Below, piece by piece: positions 1 to 6,977 of a DNA stretch of 8,752 nucleotides (the first letter of the stretch is position 1; each line of letters starts with the position of its first letter). The notes under the pieces were generated by a model. That model worked only from the letters and a program-made list of their open reading frames with translations, did no database searches and had not been told where the DNA came from. Source of the DNA: an uncultured Alistipes sp. (lineage in GTDB: Bacteria; Bacteroidota; Bacteroidia; Bacteroidales; Rikenellaceae). Position numbers and translations under genes: made by a program. Location of the stretch: contig CAAGGY010000022.1 of assembly GCA_900769525.1 (NCBI GenBank), positions 1 through 8,752 of the forward strand. The letters run 5' to 3'.

Positions 1-725
1 AGATGTTCCGCACGGAGTCGCAGATGATTTGTGACTCGTTGGTGACGCTCAACACTGACTCTATTATTCGTATGTATCTCAACCCTGTGATGTGGAATGA
101 GGCTAATCAGATTAAGTCGGACTCAGCCTGGGTGCATACTCAGCGCCAGAAGATTACTAAGGCTCACTTCATGGGTGATCCGATTATGGGCTCGCAGATT
201 GACACAGCCTGCTATAACCAGGTTAAGGGTAAGGATATGACTGCCTTCTTCGATAATGGTCAGGTCTATCGCTACGATGTTGATGGCAATGCCCAGACGT
301 TGTACTATATGCAGGAGGAGGATACTCCCGATGTCACTGCGATGATGTATATCGAGAGCTCTGCCATTAGCTTCTATCTCAATGAGGGCCAGATGGAACA
401 GATTGTATTTAAGCAGAACCCAGAGTATGTGCTCTATCCGATGAATCTCATCCCCGATACTCAGGAGCGCATCTTGCAGGGCTTTGTCTGGAATGATACG
501 TTGCGTCCTACTCGTGAGCAAATTTGCGATCGCTCAATTCGAGACTCACGACGTGAGAGCGTGGCCAACATTCGAAAGCCTACATTCCCAATTACTGAGC
601 GTATCGACTATGACCGTCGTCGCCTTGTTGAGAACCGTATGTGGAAGGATCGCCACGACCGACTCACACCAGAGATTGTCGAGTGGCGCAACTCATGCCC
701 ATCATATAAGAATAGACGAAAGTAA
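1..725 (+). CDS. OstA-like (LptA-related) protein, C-terminal part
   Basis: This gene is open at the left edge of the window, so its N-terminus, including any signal peptide, is missing. The ATG at position 3 is probably an internal Met. The visible 240 residues read like the C-terminal half of the Bacteroidetes OstA-like family, related to LptA/LptD-N, which is thought to act in the periplasm in lipopolysaccharide transport. Supporting stretches are QIDTACYNQVKGKDMTAFF, where short beta-strand-like repeats alternate, then DVDGNAQTLYYMQ, and later the segment YPMNLIPDTQERILQGFVW followed by a basic, charged tail ending NRRK. LptA-type proteins form beta-jellyroll stacks from such repeats. The stop codon TAA overlaps the ATG of the next gene by one base (TAATG), so the two are probably translationally coupled. 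The family assignment is from motif recall; the lipopolysaccharide role is inferred from family knowledge. Confidence 0.8.
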   Translation, partial: MFRTESQMICDSLVTLNTDSIIRMYLNPVMWNEANQIKSDSAWVHTQRQKITKAHFMGDPIMGSQIDTACYNQVKGKDMTAFFDNGQVYRYDVDGNAQTLYYMQEEDTPDVTAMMYIESSAISFYLNEGQMEQIVFKQNPEYVLYPMNLIPDTQERILQGFVWNDTLRPTREQICDRSIRDSRRESVANIRKPTFPITERIDYDRRRLVENRMWKDRHDRLTPEIVEWRNSCPSYKNRRK

Positions 726-2020
726 TGAGACTTGGAGTTAAAATATCGCTACTTGCAGCACTTATGATTGTTGTTGCTCAGTCGCTATCAGCGCAGCAAT
801 CAAAGAGCTATGAGGGCTATCGTACACGCCTTATTCCATATCATAGCTCTGCATCTGCTGAGGCTCGTGGTCTCGAGCGTCAGCGTTATATGCAGCCTAT
901 CACTGAGTGGGAGCGCCCTGAGATTGCGGTGCTACGTGCAAAGTTCACGTTCCCATTTTCGTGGCTCGAGCGCCAGGTATATCTGCGTGTCGAGGATGCC
1001 TATCAGCCTTATGAATTGTATGTAAATGGTAAGCTTGCTGGCTCGTCACGCAATGGCTTTGCTGCGGCTGAGTATAATGTCACAAAACTCTCTCGTGAGG
1101 ATCTCAACGATGTGGAGATACGTCTGCTCTCGGCAGATGAGGTCAACAAGATTGAGTGCTTTGAGCGAGGTGCTAACACCCTAAAGGTCTATGTTGTCTC
1201 ACAGCCTCGTGTACGTGTGCGTGATATTGCATGGAGTGCCGAGATTGGTATGCATGGTGTGGTAAACAGCAACTTTGAGGTTGTGATGCATAATGCAACG
1301 CTTGGCGATAAGGTCTCTACACTCTACTATGAGCTATACCTTAACGATACTATTCGCCTCGGTGCTGGCCATCGAGATGTTGCGCTTGGTAAGTATGGCA
1401 TTGACACCATGCGCTTTGGTGTGGCTGTGTCCGATACTCTGCTCTGGAGTGGAAGAAACCCTCAGAATGTACGCCTAAAGCTTAAAAACCGTGTCGAGGG
1501 TCGTGATGTAGAGTTCTACGACTTCCCAGTGGCTCTCATGCAGCTTCGTTACGAAAAAGGTATCTTCTACATAAATAACCAGCAGGAGCGTATCGAGTTT
1601 ACTGAGCTCTCCTCTGCCTCTACATTGCAGCAGGTGCAAAGTGCTGTCGATGGTGGTGTGCGTAGCATACGTTTTAGCGCTGGATGTGTCGATGAAGCTA
1701 TTCTTGATTATTGCGATTCAGAGGGTGTGTACGTAGCGCTTACTGCACCAATCAACTCGTCGTCATCTGGTAATTCACGCCGCCGTGGAGGCAATCCGTC
1801 GAATAGCCCTAAGTGGCGTGCTGACTATGTAGAGCGCACCTTGCAACTCTACTATACGACGAAGCGCCATAGCTCGGTTGTTGCCTATGTCCTGGCAGAT
1901 GATAGTGCTAATGGTATCTGTCTTTATGAGAGCTATCTGGCATTAAAGGCCGTTGTGCGTAATCGCCCAGTATTCTACTTCGATGGCTCATCTGAGTGGA
2001 ATAGCGACCATCTAAAGTAG
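725..2020 (+). CDS. Secreted GH2 (LacZ-clade)-like protein, probable pseudoenzyme
   Basis: 431 residues with a Sec signal peptide (hydrophobic residues 7-18, likely cleavage after SLSA at 23). The rest follows the layout of a family 2 beta-galactosidase but is much shorter than the usual 800-1000 residues. Residues about 65-160 resemble the N-terminal sugar-binding jelly roll (FTFPFSW, then YELYVNGKLAG at 96-106). Residues about 160-270 resemble the central Ig-like domain. Residues 271-430 resemble the start of the TIM barrel (ILDYCDSEGVYVAL, then RHSSVVAYVLADDSANG). The last motif aligns with the HPSV...LGNEAGNG segment of active enzymes, but Asn-Glu is replaced by D392-D393, so the acid/base Glu is lost. 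The protein stops just after RPVFYFDGSSEWNSD, before the region that carries the nucleophile. Catalysis is therefore unlikely; glycan binding or a structural role is an inference. Its ATG overlaps the stop of the OstA-like gene. Confidence 0.82.
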   Translation: MRLGVKISLLAALMIVVAQSLSAQQSKSYEGYRTRLIPYHSSASAEARGLERQRYMQPITEWERPEIAVLRAKFTFPFSWLERQVYLRVEDAYQPYELYVNGKLAGSSRNGFAAAEYNVTKLSREDLNDVEIRLLSADEVNKIECFERGANTLKVYVVSQPRVRVRDIAWSAEIGMHGVVNSNFEVVMHNATLGDKVSTLYYELYLNDTIRLGAGHRDVALGKYGIDTMRFGVAVSDTLLWSGRNPQNVRLKLKNRVEGRDVEFYDFPVALMQLRYEKGIFYINNQQERIEFTELSSASTLQQVQSAVDGGVRSIRFSAGCVDEAILDYCDSEGVYVALTAPINSSSSGNSRRRGGNPSNSPKWRADYVERTLQLYYTTKRHSSVVAYVLADDSANGICLYESYLALKAVVRNRPVFYFDGSSEWNSDHLK

Positions 2021-2068
2021 TGCTCGCAGTGGTAGATAAAGAGGGTGCATACAGGTGTGATATGTAGC

Positions 2069-2118
2069 AAAGAGATGGGTGTATGTGGAGCAATTCCGAC
2101 ATACACCCATCTCTTTTT
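2069..2118 (+). terminator. Perfect 18-bp hairpin terminator between convergent genes
   Basis: The left arm at 2069-2086 (AAAGAGATGGGTGTATGT) is the exact reverse complement of 2099-2116. The 12-base loop can add three more pairs (GGA with TCC). The right arm runs into TTTTT at 2114-2118 followed by CTCTT, a good U-tract for the plus-strand transcript. On the minus strand the arm is followed by only three T, so termination of the facing operon is possible but weaker. It lies 48 bases after the GH2-like stop and ahead of the stop of the C25-like gene. Apart from this hairpin, the intergenic stretch 2021-2129 holds nothing I recognise. Confidence 0.9.
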
Positions 2119-2129
2119 CTCTTGGTCGA

Positions 2130-3614
2130 CTACTCGAGGTCGATGACTACCTCGTATGTGTGGTTTGGCTCTAACTCGGCATTGTAGACAAGTATGAAGT
2201 TCTCATCAAGTGCCACATCCCAATTTTGACCCTCAGCAAGGCGTGGGTTGATAAGTCGCTTAGGGAAGATGTAGCTTAGAGGCAGGTCGAGAACGTGCTC
2301 CTGCTTAAACTTATTACCACGCATCTGCTCAAGGCTAAAGTTTGCACCAGTGGTGATTGTCACGATGCACTGAGCGTCACGAATCTCGCTGGTGATGGTG
2401 TAGTCCTCCTCGCCCTCTACGCTCTGGAGCATAACACTCCATGCTGGGTCGCCGTAGTATACTACCACATCACGGTCGTGCCAGAAGCCCAACATATCCC
2501 AATCCTGAGCGTTCTCAAAATCAATCTCACGCTCAATGGCCTCGCCCATGCGCTCTGCAGCGTTGTTAAGCTCATCATAGAACTTGTCGAGGAACTCATA
2601 CTTTGTATTAAGCAGCTGTGGCGTCCATGCGTTGTGCTGGTGAAGGAGGTCCTGCTGGTTGATGTATGTCGCCTGCGAGAGTGTATAGCGTGATGGGTTT
2701 GTAACCCAATACTTCAATGCACCCCAGCCATTGCGACCATGCCATGTGGTGACAACATAGCCGAGCATAGTTGCAGCATTTGAACCGTTAAGCCAAGCTG
2801 CAGCCATACTATTAGGGGTGTTGTTCATGTCGCCGATAAGGCAGTTGCCCACAGCGGTATATACACGTCGCTTACCGCTCTGCTCAATGTCCCACTCCTT
2901 GCCAGTGAATCTATCCTCAGCATAGAGGCGACCACCACGAGGCTTGAGGTTACCGAGCGAGTAGGGCATTTCGAGGTTTTGTTGTGTTGCATGTGCTGCG
3001 GTGACGATGAGGTCGGGATCAAACTCTTCGTAGAGGTCAGTAAACTTGCGGAGCACCTGCTCAGGAGCTACGGTGTCGGTAACAATTTCAGCATTGCGGC
3101 CACGCTTAGTGCCCCACAAACCCTTAGTGTGGTCGTCAACCCAAGCGTAGTTGTCGAACCACTTTGCTGAGTTGAGCTCCATGATGGTGGCTACAGCATC
3201 CTTAATAACTAAAGGCTCAGTGCTATTCTTTACCATCTCTATGGCCGCCTCTGCACTATAACCAGTGATGATACCCCAGAAGAAGTCGGCGTAGATATCC
3301 TCGTCCAACGTGCGGCTGGCAAGATGGAAGTTGATGACATAGTCACGACCAATGTTTGAAGGGATGTCGACGATGGCAACATAGCGAGGTCTGAGCACTT
3401 TGAGTGTGTCGATAAGCTCAGTTGGAGATGCAGTAAACTCGATAATAGGTGCTGAGTGCTTAGCGCTTAGGCGATTGGCAACCACTGACCACTCCTGATC
3501 GGTGGTAACATCCTCAGATATGAGCACTACGTAGCTATTCTCCAGCTCACGAGGAGTTGTTGCGCAGGCTACTGCTGTAATGAGTAGCACGATGAGTAAA
3601 AGGTATTGTTTCAT
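2130..3614 (-). CDS. Exported gingipain-like (clan CD, family C25-like) protein
   Basis: 494 residues starting at MKQYLLLIVLL, a Sec signal of about 16 residues. The AVAC-A sequence could be a weak lipobox (C17) or a signal peptidase I site, so anchoring is uncertain. The body alternates strands and helices like the caspase/gingipain fold. A strand (PDLIVTAAHA) ends at H208, and another (RRVYTAVGNCLIGDM) ends at C258; this His-then-Cys order after successive strands is the clan CD catalytic layout. The helix MAAAWLNGSNAATMLGYVV (270-288) fits the segment after the active-site Cys. VVVYYGDPAW (383-392) resembles the YxGDPA motif found in C25 proteins. The last roughly 80 residues look like an Ig-type C-terminal domain. 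An earlier Met at 3716 was rejected, because it would overlap the upstream gene by 98 bases and bury the signal peptide. The start follows the DUF456 stop by four bases. Function and substrate are unknown. Confidence 0.78.
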   Translation of the reverse strand: MKQYLLLIVLLITAVACATTPRELENSYVVLISEDVTTDQEWSVVANRLSAKHSAPIIEFTASPTELIDTLKVLRPRYVAIVDIPSNIGRDYVINFHLASRTLDEDIYADFFWGIITGYSAEAAIEMVKNSTEPLVIKDAVATIMELNSAKWFDNYAWVDDHTKGLWGTKRGRNAEIVTDTVAPEQVLRKFTDLYEEFDPDLIVTAAHATQQNLEMPYSLGNLKPRGGRLYAEDRFTGKEWDIEQSGKRRVYTAVGNCLIGDMNNTPNSMAAAWLNGSNAATMLGYVVTTWHGRNGWGALKYWVTNPSRYTLSQATYINQQDLLHQHNAWTPQLLNTKYEFLDKFYDELNNAAERMGEAIEREIDFENAQDWDMLGFWHDRDVVVYYGDPAWSVMLQSVEGEEDYTITSEIRDAQCIVTITTGANFSLEQMRGNKFKQEHVLDLPLSYIFPKRLINPRLAEGQNWDVALDENFILVYNAELEPNHTYEVVIDLE

Positions 3615-3618
3615 AGGG

Positions 3619-4095
3619 TTAGATAATATCTTTAATAATATAGTATAGCATGAATACACCGACGATGAACTTAAATATTGTACCCACAACAAATGAGAGC
3701 ATCGAGCCAAAACCAACTCTTAGTGCCTCACGCATTGAGAGCTTTTCGCCGAGTAGCTCGCCAACAACAGCACCAGCAAAGGGGCCGAGGATAAGACCTG
3801 CAGGGCCGATGAAGATGCCAAGTATGGTGCCAATAGTAGCGCCCCAGCTTCCCCACTTTGTGCCTCCAAAGCGCTTGCTGAGGTAACCAGGAAGTAGATA
3901 GTCGAGAGCTATGACTGTCACCGAGACAATACCCCAGACTGTGAGCACCACAACTTCGATATTGGAGCCCTCGGTAAATGAGGCGGCAACAAGGCCCATA
4001 AATGAGATGATGGTGCCAGGGAGCACAGGTATAACAGTGCCCACAAGTCCCACGATACCAAGGACAATAGCAATGACAATGAGAGCTGTGTTCAT
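3619..4095 (-). CDS. DUF456 family membrane protein
   Basis: 158 residues, almost entirely hydrophobic, with segments at about 3-22, 24-40, 47-66, 83-113 and 128-154. It has the hallmarks of DUF456: an early VIPVLPG turn between two hydrophobic helices, then DYLLPGYLSKRFGGTKWGS (65-83), and a glycine-rich stretch with GPAGLILGPFAGAVVGELLG (97-116). The glycine-rich helices suggest a small inner-membrane protein of tightly packed helices. No catalytic motif is visible and the family has no settled function. It lies two bases after the udk stop (TAACGATG) and four bases before the C25-like start, so all three are almost certainly one transcript and probably translationally coupled. Length is normal for the family. 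Confidence 0.9.
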   Translation of the reverse strand: MNTALIVIAIVLGIVGLVGTVIPVLPGTIISFMGLVAASFTEGSNIEVVVLTVWGIVSVTVIALDYLLPGYLSKRFGGTKWGSWGATIGTILGIFIGPAGLILGPFAGAVVGELLGEKLSMREALRVGFGSMLSFVVGTIFKFIVGVFMLYYIIKDII

Positions 4096-4097
4096 CG

Positions 4098-4718
4098 TTA
4101 CTCAGCGTCGATGAGTGAGCGAATATTCTGAATGAGCATGCCTACAGCCACAGAGTTGAAGCCACCCTCAGGAATGATTACGTCGGCATACTTCTTCGAT
4201 GGCTCGACAAACTCCTCGTGCATAGGCTTTACAGTTGTTGTGTACTGCTCGATGACTGACTGCATCGTGCGGCCACGCTCGCACACATCACGCAAGATGC
4301 GACGTGCAAGGCGTAGGTCGGCGTCGGTGTCTACGAAGACCTTGATATCCATAAGCTCTCGAAGCTCCTTATGCTCGAAGATAAGTATTCCATCGACGAT
4401 GATAACCCTTGAAGGCTTAACAAGAACACGCTCGTCGGTGCGATTGTGGTCAACAAACGAGTAGACGGGATGCTCGATGGGCACGTTGGACTTGAGCGTG
4501 CGGATATGCTCAACAAGCATATCGGTGTCGAAGGCTGCAGGGTGGTCATAGTTGAGCTTTGTGCGCTCATCGTACGTTAGCTCTGGGTGAGCCTTATAGT
4601 AGAAGTCGTGACATAGCGTTGCTACATCATCGCCCTTAAAGGCCTCCTGTAGACGCTTAACGAGTGTTGACTTGCCAGAGCCTGTGCCTCCTGCAACGCC
4701 GATAACGGTAACTTTCAT
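4098..4718 (-). CDS. udk: Uridine kinase (uridine/cytidine salvage)
   Basis: 206 residues, the normal length. Uridine kinase phosphorylates uridine or cytidine to the monophosphate in the cytoplasm using ATP or GTP, in pyrimidine salvage. The P-loop GGTGSGKST is at 10-18. The family motif NYDHPAAFD (56-64) belongs to the nucleoside-binding region. VIIVDGILIFE (106-115) carries the Walker B-like Asp109. DLRLARRILRDVCERGR (134-150) is the basic lid that contacts phosphates. VEPSKKYADVIIPEGG near the end is also typical. The ATG has a clear Shine-Dalgarno, unusual for this group, which supports the start. It is the first gene of a three-gene operon with the DUF456 and C25-like genes. It starts 60 bases after gyrB, behind a likely terminator, so it may need its own promoter; I could not find one. 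Confidence 0.97.
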   Translation of the reverse strand: MKVTVIGVAGGTGSGKSTLVKRLQEAFKGDDVATLCHDFYYKAHPELTYDERTKLNYDHPAAFDTDMLVEHIRTLKSNVPIEHPVYSFVDHNRTDERVLVKPSRVIIVDGILIFEHKELRELMDIKVFVDTDADLRLARRILRDVCERGRTMQSVIEQYTTTVKPMHEEFVEPSKKYADVIIPEGGFNSVAVGMLIQNIRSLIDAE

Positions 4719-4726
4719 AATGATTA

Positions 4727-4732
4727 CTCCTT
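4727..4732 (-). promoter_or_regulatory. Shine-Dalgarno of udk
   Basis: The minus strand reads AAGGAG eight bases before the udk ATG. This is a textbook ribosome binding site. It stands out because the neighbouring genes gyrB, yajC and the C25-like gene have only A/T-rich leaders with no such motif, as is usual in Bacteroidota. It fixes the udk start. Confidence 0.75.
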
Positions 4733-4737
4733 ATTTT

Positions 4738-4770
4738 AAAAATGGGGACCATGCCATTGGCAGAGCCCCC
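4738..4770 (-). terminator. Probable rho-independent terminator of gyrB, before udk
   Basis: On the minus strand, just after the gyrB stop, a 27-base element (4770-4744) folds as GGGGGCUCUGCC, loop AAU, GGCAUGGUCCCC. That gives 11 pairs, including two G-U, with one mismatch. One A follows, then TTTTT (4742-4738). This is a compact terminator with a short T-run, so partial readthrough into udk is plausible and it could act as an attenuator. It was found by eye with no folding energy calculated. Confidence 0.6.
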
Positions 4771-4778
4771 GATAGTGT

Positions 4779-6740
4779 TTATGCGTCGATGTTAGCGTAG
4801 TGAGCGTTCTTCTCGATAAACTCGCGGCGTGGTGGCACCTCGTCGCCCATAAGCATTGAGAAGATGCGGTCGGCCTCAGCAGCATTCTCGACAGTCACCT
4901 GACGCAAGATACGAGTCTCGGGATTCATCGTAGTGTCCCACAGCTGCTCGTCGTTCATCTCACCAAGACCTTTGTAGCGCTGGATGTGAACACCCTTGGA
5001 ACCAAATTCTGCCACGATATCGTCACGCTCCTTATCTGTCCAGCAGTAACGCTCCTGCTTACCATTCTTTACAAGGTACAACGGTGGAGTAGCGATGTAG
5101 ATATGGCCATTCTCGATGAGCGCCTTCATCTTGCGGAAGAAGAAGGTGAGCATAAGTGTGGCGATGTGAGAACCATCGACATCGGCATCGGTCATGATGA
5201 TGATTTTGTCGTAGCGGAGCTTCTCCAAGTTCAGTGCCTTGCTATCCTCGGCAGTACCGATGGTAACACCAAGAGCGGTGAACATATTCTTAATCTCCTC
5301 GTTCTCCCACATGCGATGCTCCTGAGCCTTCTCAACATTAAGAATCTTACCACGAAGTGGCATGATTGCCTGGAAGTGGCGGTCACGTCCCTGCTTCGCA
5401 GTACCACCCGCAGAGTCACCCTCGACGAAGAAGATCTCGGCGATAGAGCGGTCACGGCTTGTGCAGTCGGCAAGCTTACCTGGAAGACCAGCACCCGACA
5501 ATACGGTCTTGCGCTGTACGGCCTCACGTGCATTACGTGCTGCGTGGCGTGCCTGGGCTGCAAGGATGACCTTTGATACGATAGCCTTAGCATCCTTAGG
5601 ATTCTCCTCAAGGTAGTGGCTCAATGCTGCCGACATGGCACGGTTTACAGCACCTGCAATCTCATCGTTACCAAGCTTTGTCTTTGTCTGGCCCTCAAAC
5701 TGAGGCTCTGCAACCTTAACAGAGACAACGGCGGTAAGACCCTCACGGAAGTCGTCGCCCGAGATATCGAACTTGAGTTTTGCGAGCATGCCGCTCTCCT
5801 CGGCATACTTCTTAAGAGTACGAGTGAGTGCTGAGCGGAAACCTGTGAGGTGAGTACCACCCTCGATAGTGTTGATGTTGTTTACATAAGAGTGTACGTT
5901 CTCAGAGTATGAGTCGTTGTACTGCATAGCAACCTCGACTGGAACGCCACTCTCCTCTGTGTCGAGGTAGATGATGTTCTCGATAATCTTCTGGCCACGT
6001 GTGGCATCGAGGTACTCAACGAACTCCGAAAGACCGTGCTCAGAGTAGAAGTGGTCGCTGAGAGGCTCGCCATCATCGTTCTTAACACGCATATCTGTGA
6101 GCGTAAGGTGGATACCCTTATTAAGGAATGCGAGCTCACGGAGACGGTTGGCCAAAATCTCGTACTTGTACTCGGTTGTAAGGGTGAAGATGCTGCCATC
6201 TGGTTTGAATGTAACGGTAGTACCGCGGTCCTGGCACTCGCCAACAACCTCTACCTTTGAGGTTGGCACACCCTTAGAGTAGGTCTGCTTGTAGATTTTG
6301 CCGCCACGGTGAATCTCTGCGATGAGAAGCGTTGAGAGTGCATTAACGCACGATACACCAACGCCGTGCAGACCACCAGACACCTTGTAGCTACCCTTAT
6401 CGAACTTACCACCTGCGTGCAACACAGTGAGTACAACCTCGAGAGCCGACTTGCCCTCCTTCTCGTGGTAGTCGGTTGGGATACCACGACCGTTGTCCTT
6501 AACGGTGATAGAGTTGTCCTCGTTGATGGTCACGTAGATGTCGGTACAGTAGCCAGCCAAGGCCTCGTCGATAGAGTTGTCCACGACCTCATAAACAAGA
6601 TGGTGCAGACCCTTCTCGCCGATGTCGCCGATATACATCGCGGGGCGCTTACGCACAGCCTCCAAACCCTCGAGGACCTGGATATTCGACGCCGAATACT
6701 CCTCCTCGTGCTTGATAACTTTTTCCTGATCGGTACTCAT
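4779..6740 (-). CDS. gyrB: DNA gyrase subunit B
   Basis: 653 residues, the usual short form without the roughly 170-residue insertion of E. coli GyrB. GyrB is the ATPase half of the A2B2 gyrase that introduces negative supercoils. The GHKL ATPase domain shows EVVDNSIDEALAG (general-base E51, Mg-binding N55), DNGRGIP (82-88) and GGLHGVG (122-128). The transducer domain has QTKTKLGN (351-358), whose first Lys, K353, contacts the ATP phosphate. The TOPRIM domain has EGDSAGG (440-446, metal-binding E440), PLRGKILNVEKA and DADVDGSH (518-525). The C-terminal QRYKGLGEM is at 587-595. The start is MSTDQEK at 6740; an upstream Met at 6824 would add 28 unrelated residues and span the promoter. The gene has its own promoter and terminator, so it seems to be transcribed alone. 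gyrA is not in the window. IDEALAG marks it as GyrB, although some parE genes share the motif. Confidence 0.96.
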   Translation of the reverse strand: MSTDQEKVIKHEEEYSASNIQVLEGLEAVRKRPAMYIGDIGEKGLHHLVYEVVDNSIDEALAGYCTDIYVTINEDNSITVKDNGRGIPTDYHEKEGKSALEVVLTVLHAGGKFDKGSYKVSGGLHGVGVSCVNALSTLLIAEIHRGGKIYKQTYSKGVPTSKVEVVGECQDRGTTVTFKPDGSIFTLTTEYKYEILANRLRELAFLNKGIHLTLTDMRVKNDDGEPLSDHFYSEHGLSEFVEYLDATRGQKIIENIIYLDTEESGVPVEVAMQYNDSYSENVHSYVNNINTIEGGTHLTGFRSALTRTLKKYAEESGMLAKLKFDISGDDFREGLTAVVSVKVAEPQFEGQTKTKLGNDEIAGAVNRAMSAALSHYLEENPKDAKAIVSKVILAAQARHAARNAREAVQRKTVLSGAGLPGKLADCTSRDRSIAEIFFVEGDSAGGTAKQGRDRHFQAIMPLRGKILNVEKAQEHRMWENEEIKNMFTALGVTIGTAEDSKALNLEKLRYDKIIIMTDADVDGSHIATLMLTFFFRKMKALIENGHIYIATPPLYLVKNGKQERYCWTDKERDDIVAEFGSKGVHIQRYKGLGEMNDEQLWDTTMNPETRILRQVTVENAAEADRIFSMLMGDEVPPRREFIEKNAHYANIDA

Positions 6741-6776
6741 ATAATTGTAAAATTTATATATTCTATATAAAACGCA

Positions 6777-6807
6777 CAAAGATACATAAAAAAAATGAAA
6801 GTTCAAA
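6777..6807 (-). promoter_or_regulatory. gyrB promoter, Bacteroidetes-type
   Basis: The minus strand carries TTTG (6807-6804), a 19-base spacer, then TATCTTTG (6784-6777). This matches the Bacteroidetes housekeeping consensus TTTG-N19/21-TAnnTTTG exactly. Transcription would begin near 6770, leaving a leader of about 30 bases before the gyrB ATG at 6740. The leader is A/T-rich and has no Shine-Dalgarno. The spacer contains a run of eight T (6795-6788). The remaining upstream stretch to the yajC terminator (6808-6922) is AT-rich and shows no gene. Confidence 0.8.
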
Positions 6808-6922
6808 GCACTTTTATAGGGCAAATGAGCAATTAATTTTAACGAATTGTGAATATTATTAATTATCTATTTTTACTCGTCAATACCTGTTTTGTAACCC
6901 CTATATCTTGACCTGTAAGCAT

Positions 6923-6956
6923 AAAAAAAAACTGCCCCACACAAAGTAGGGCAGTT
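6923..6956 (-). terminator. Strong rho-independent terminator after yajC
   Basis: On the minus strand AACTGCCC (6956-6949) pairs with GGGCAGTT (6937-6930) around an 11-base loop, followed directly by a long T-run (6930-6923). It sits 21 bases after the yajC stop and closes the nusB-DUF1573-yajC unit. It also insulates the gyrB promoter from upstream transcription. Confidence 0.92.
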
Positions 6957-6977
6957 GGTCTGTTGTGGCGTTGTTGA

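Noticed and set aside
123..521. 132-codon open frame on the minus strand opposite the OstA-like gene
   Set aside because: It is antisense to a well-supported coding frame, shows no recognisable domain, and has no start context or neighbour that supports it.
2295..2693. 132-codon plus-strand frame opposite the C25-like gene
   Set aside because: Its hydrophobic, His- and Cys-rich composition follows from the complementary coding frame. The minus strand has a signal peptide and conserved motifs, so this is a shadow.
3615..3716. Longer start for the C25-like protein
   Set aside because: It would overlap DUF456 by 98 bases and place 34 residues before a clear signal peptide.
4986..5576. 196-codon plus-strand frame opposite gyrB
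   Set aside because: Despite its length it lies wholly within the conserved TOPRIM part of gyrB and looks like a codon-bias shadow.
6741..6824. N-terminal extension of GyrB by 28 residues
   Set aside because: The extension would cover the consensus promoter and start point, and GyrB family proteins begin near MSTDQEK.
6808..6922. AT-rich stretch upstream of the gyrB promoter, checked for a second promoter, small RNA or binding site
   Set aside because: Only weak inverted repeats such as CAATT/AATTG are present, with no consensus promoter or U-tract; such repeats are expected by chance in AT-rich DNA.
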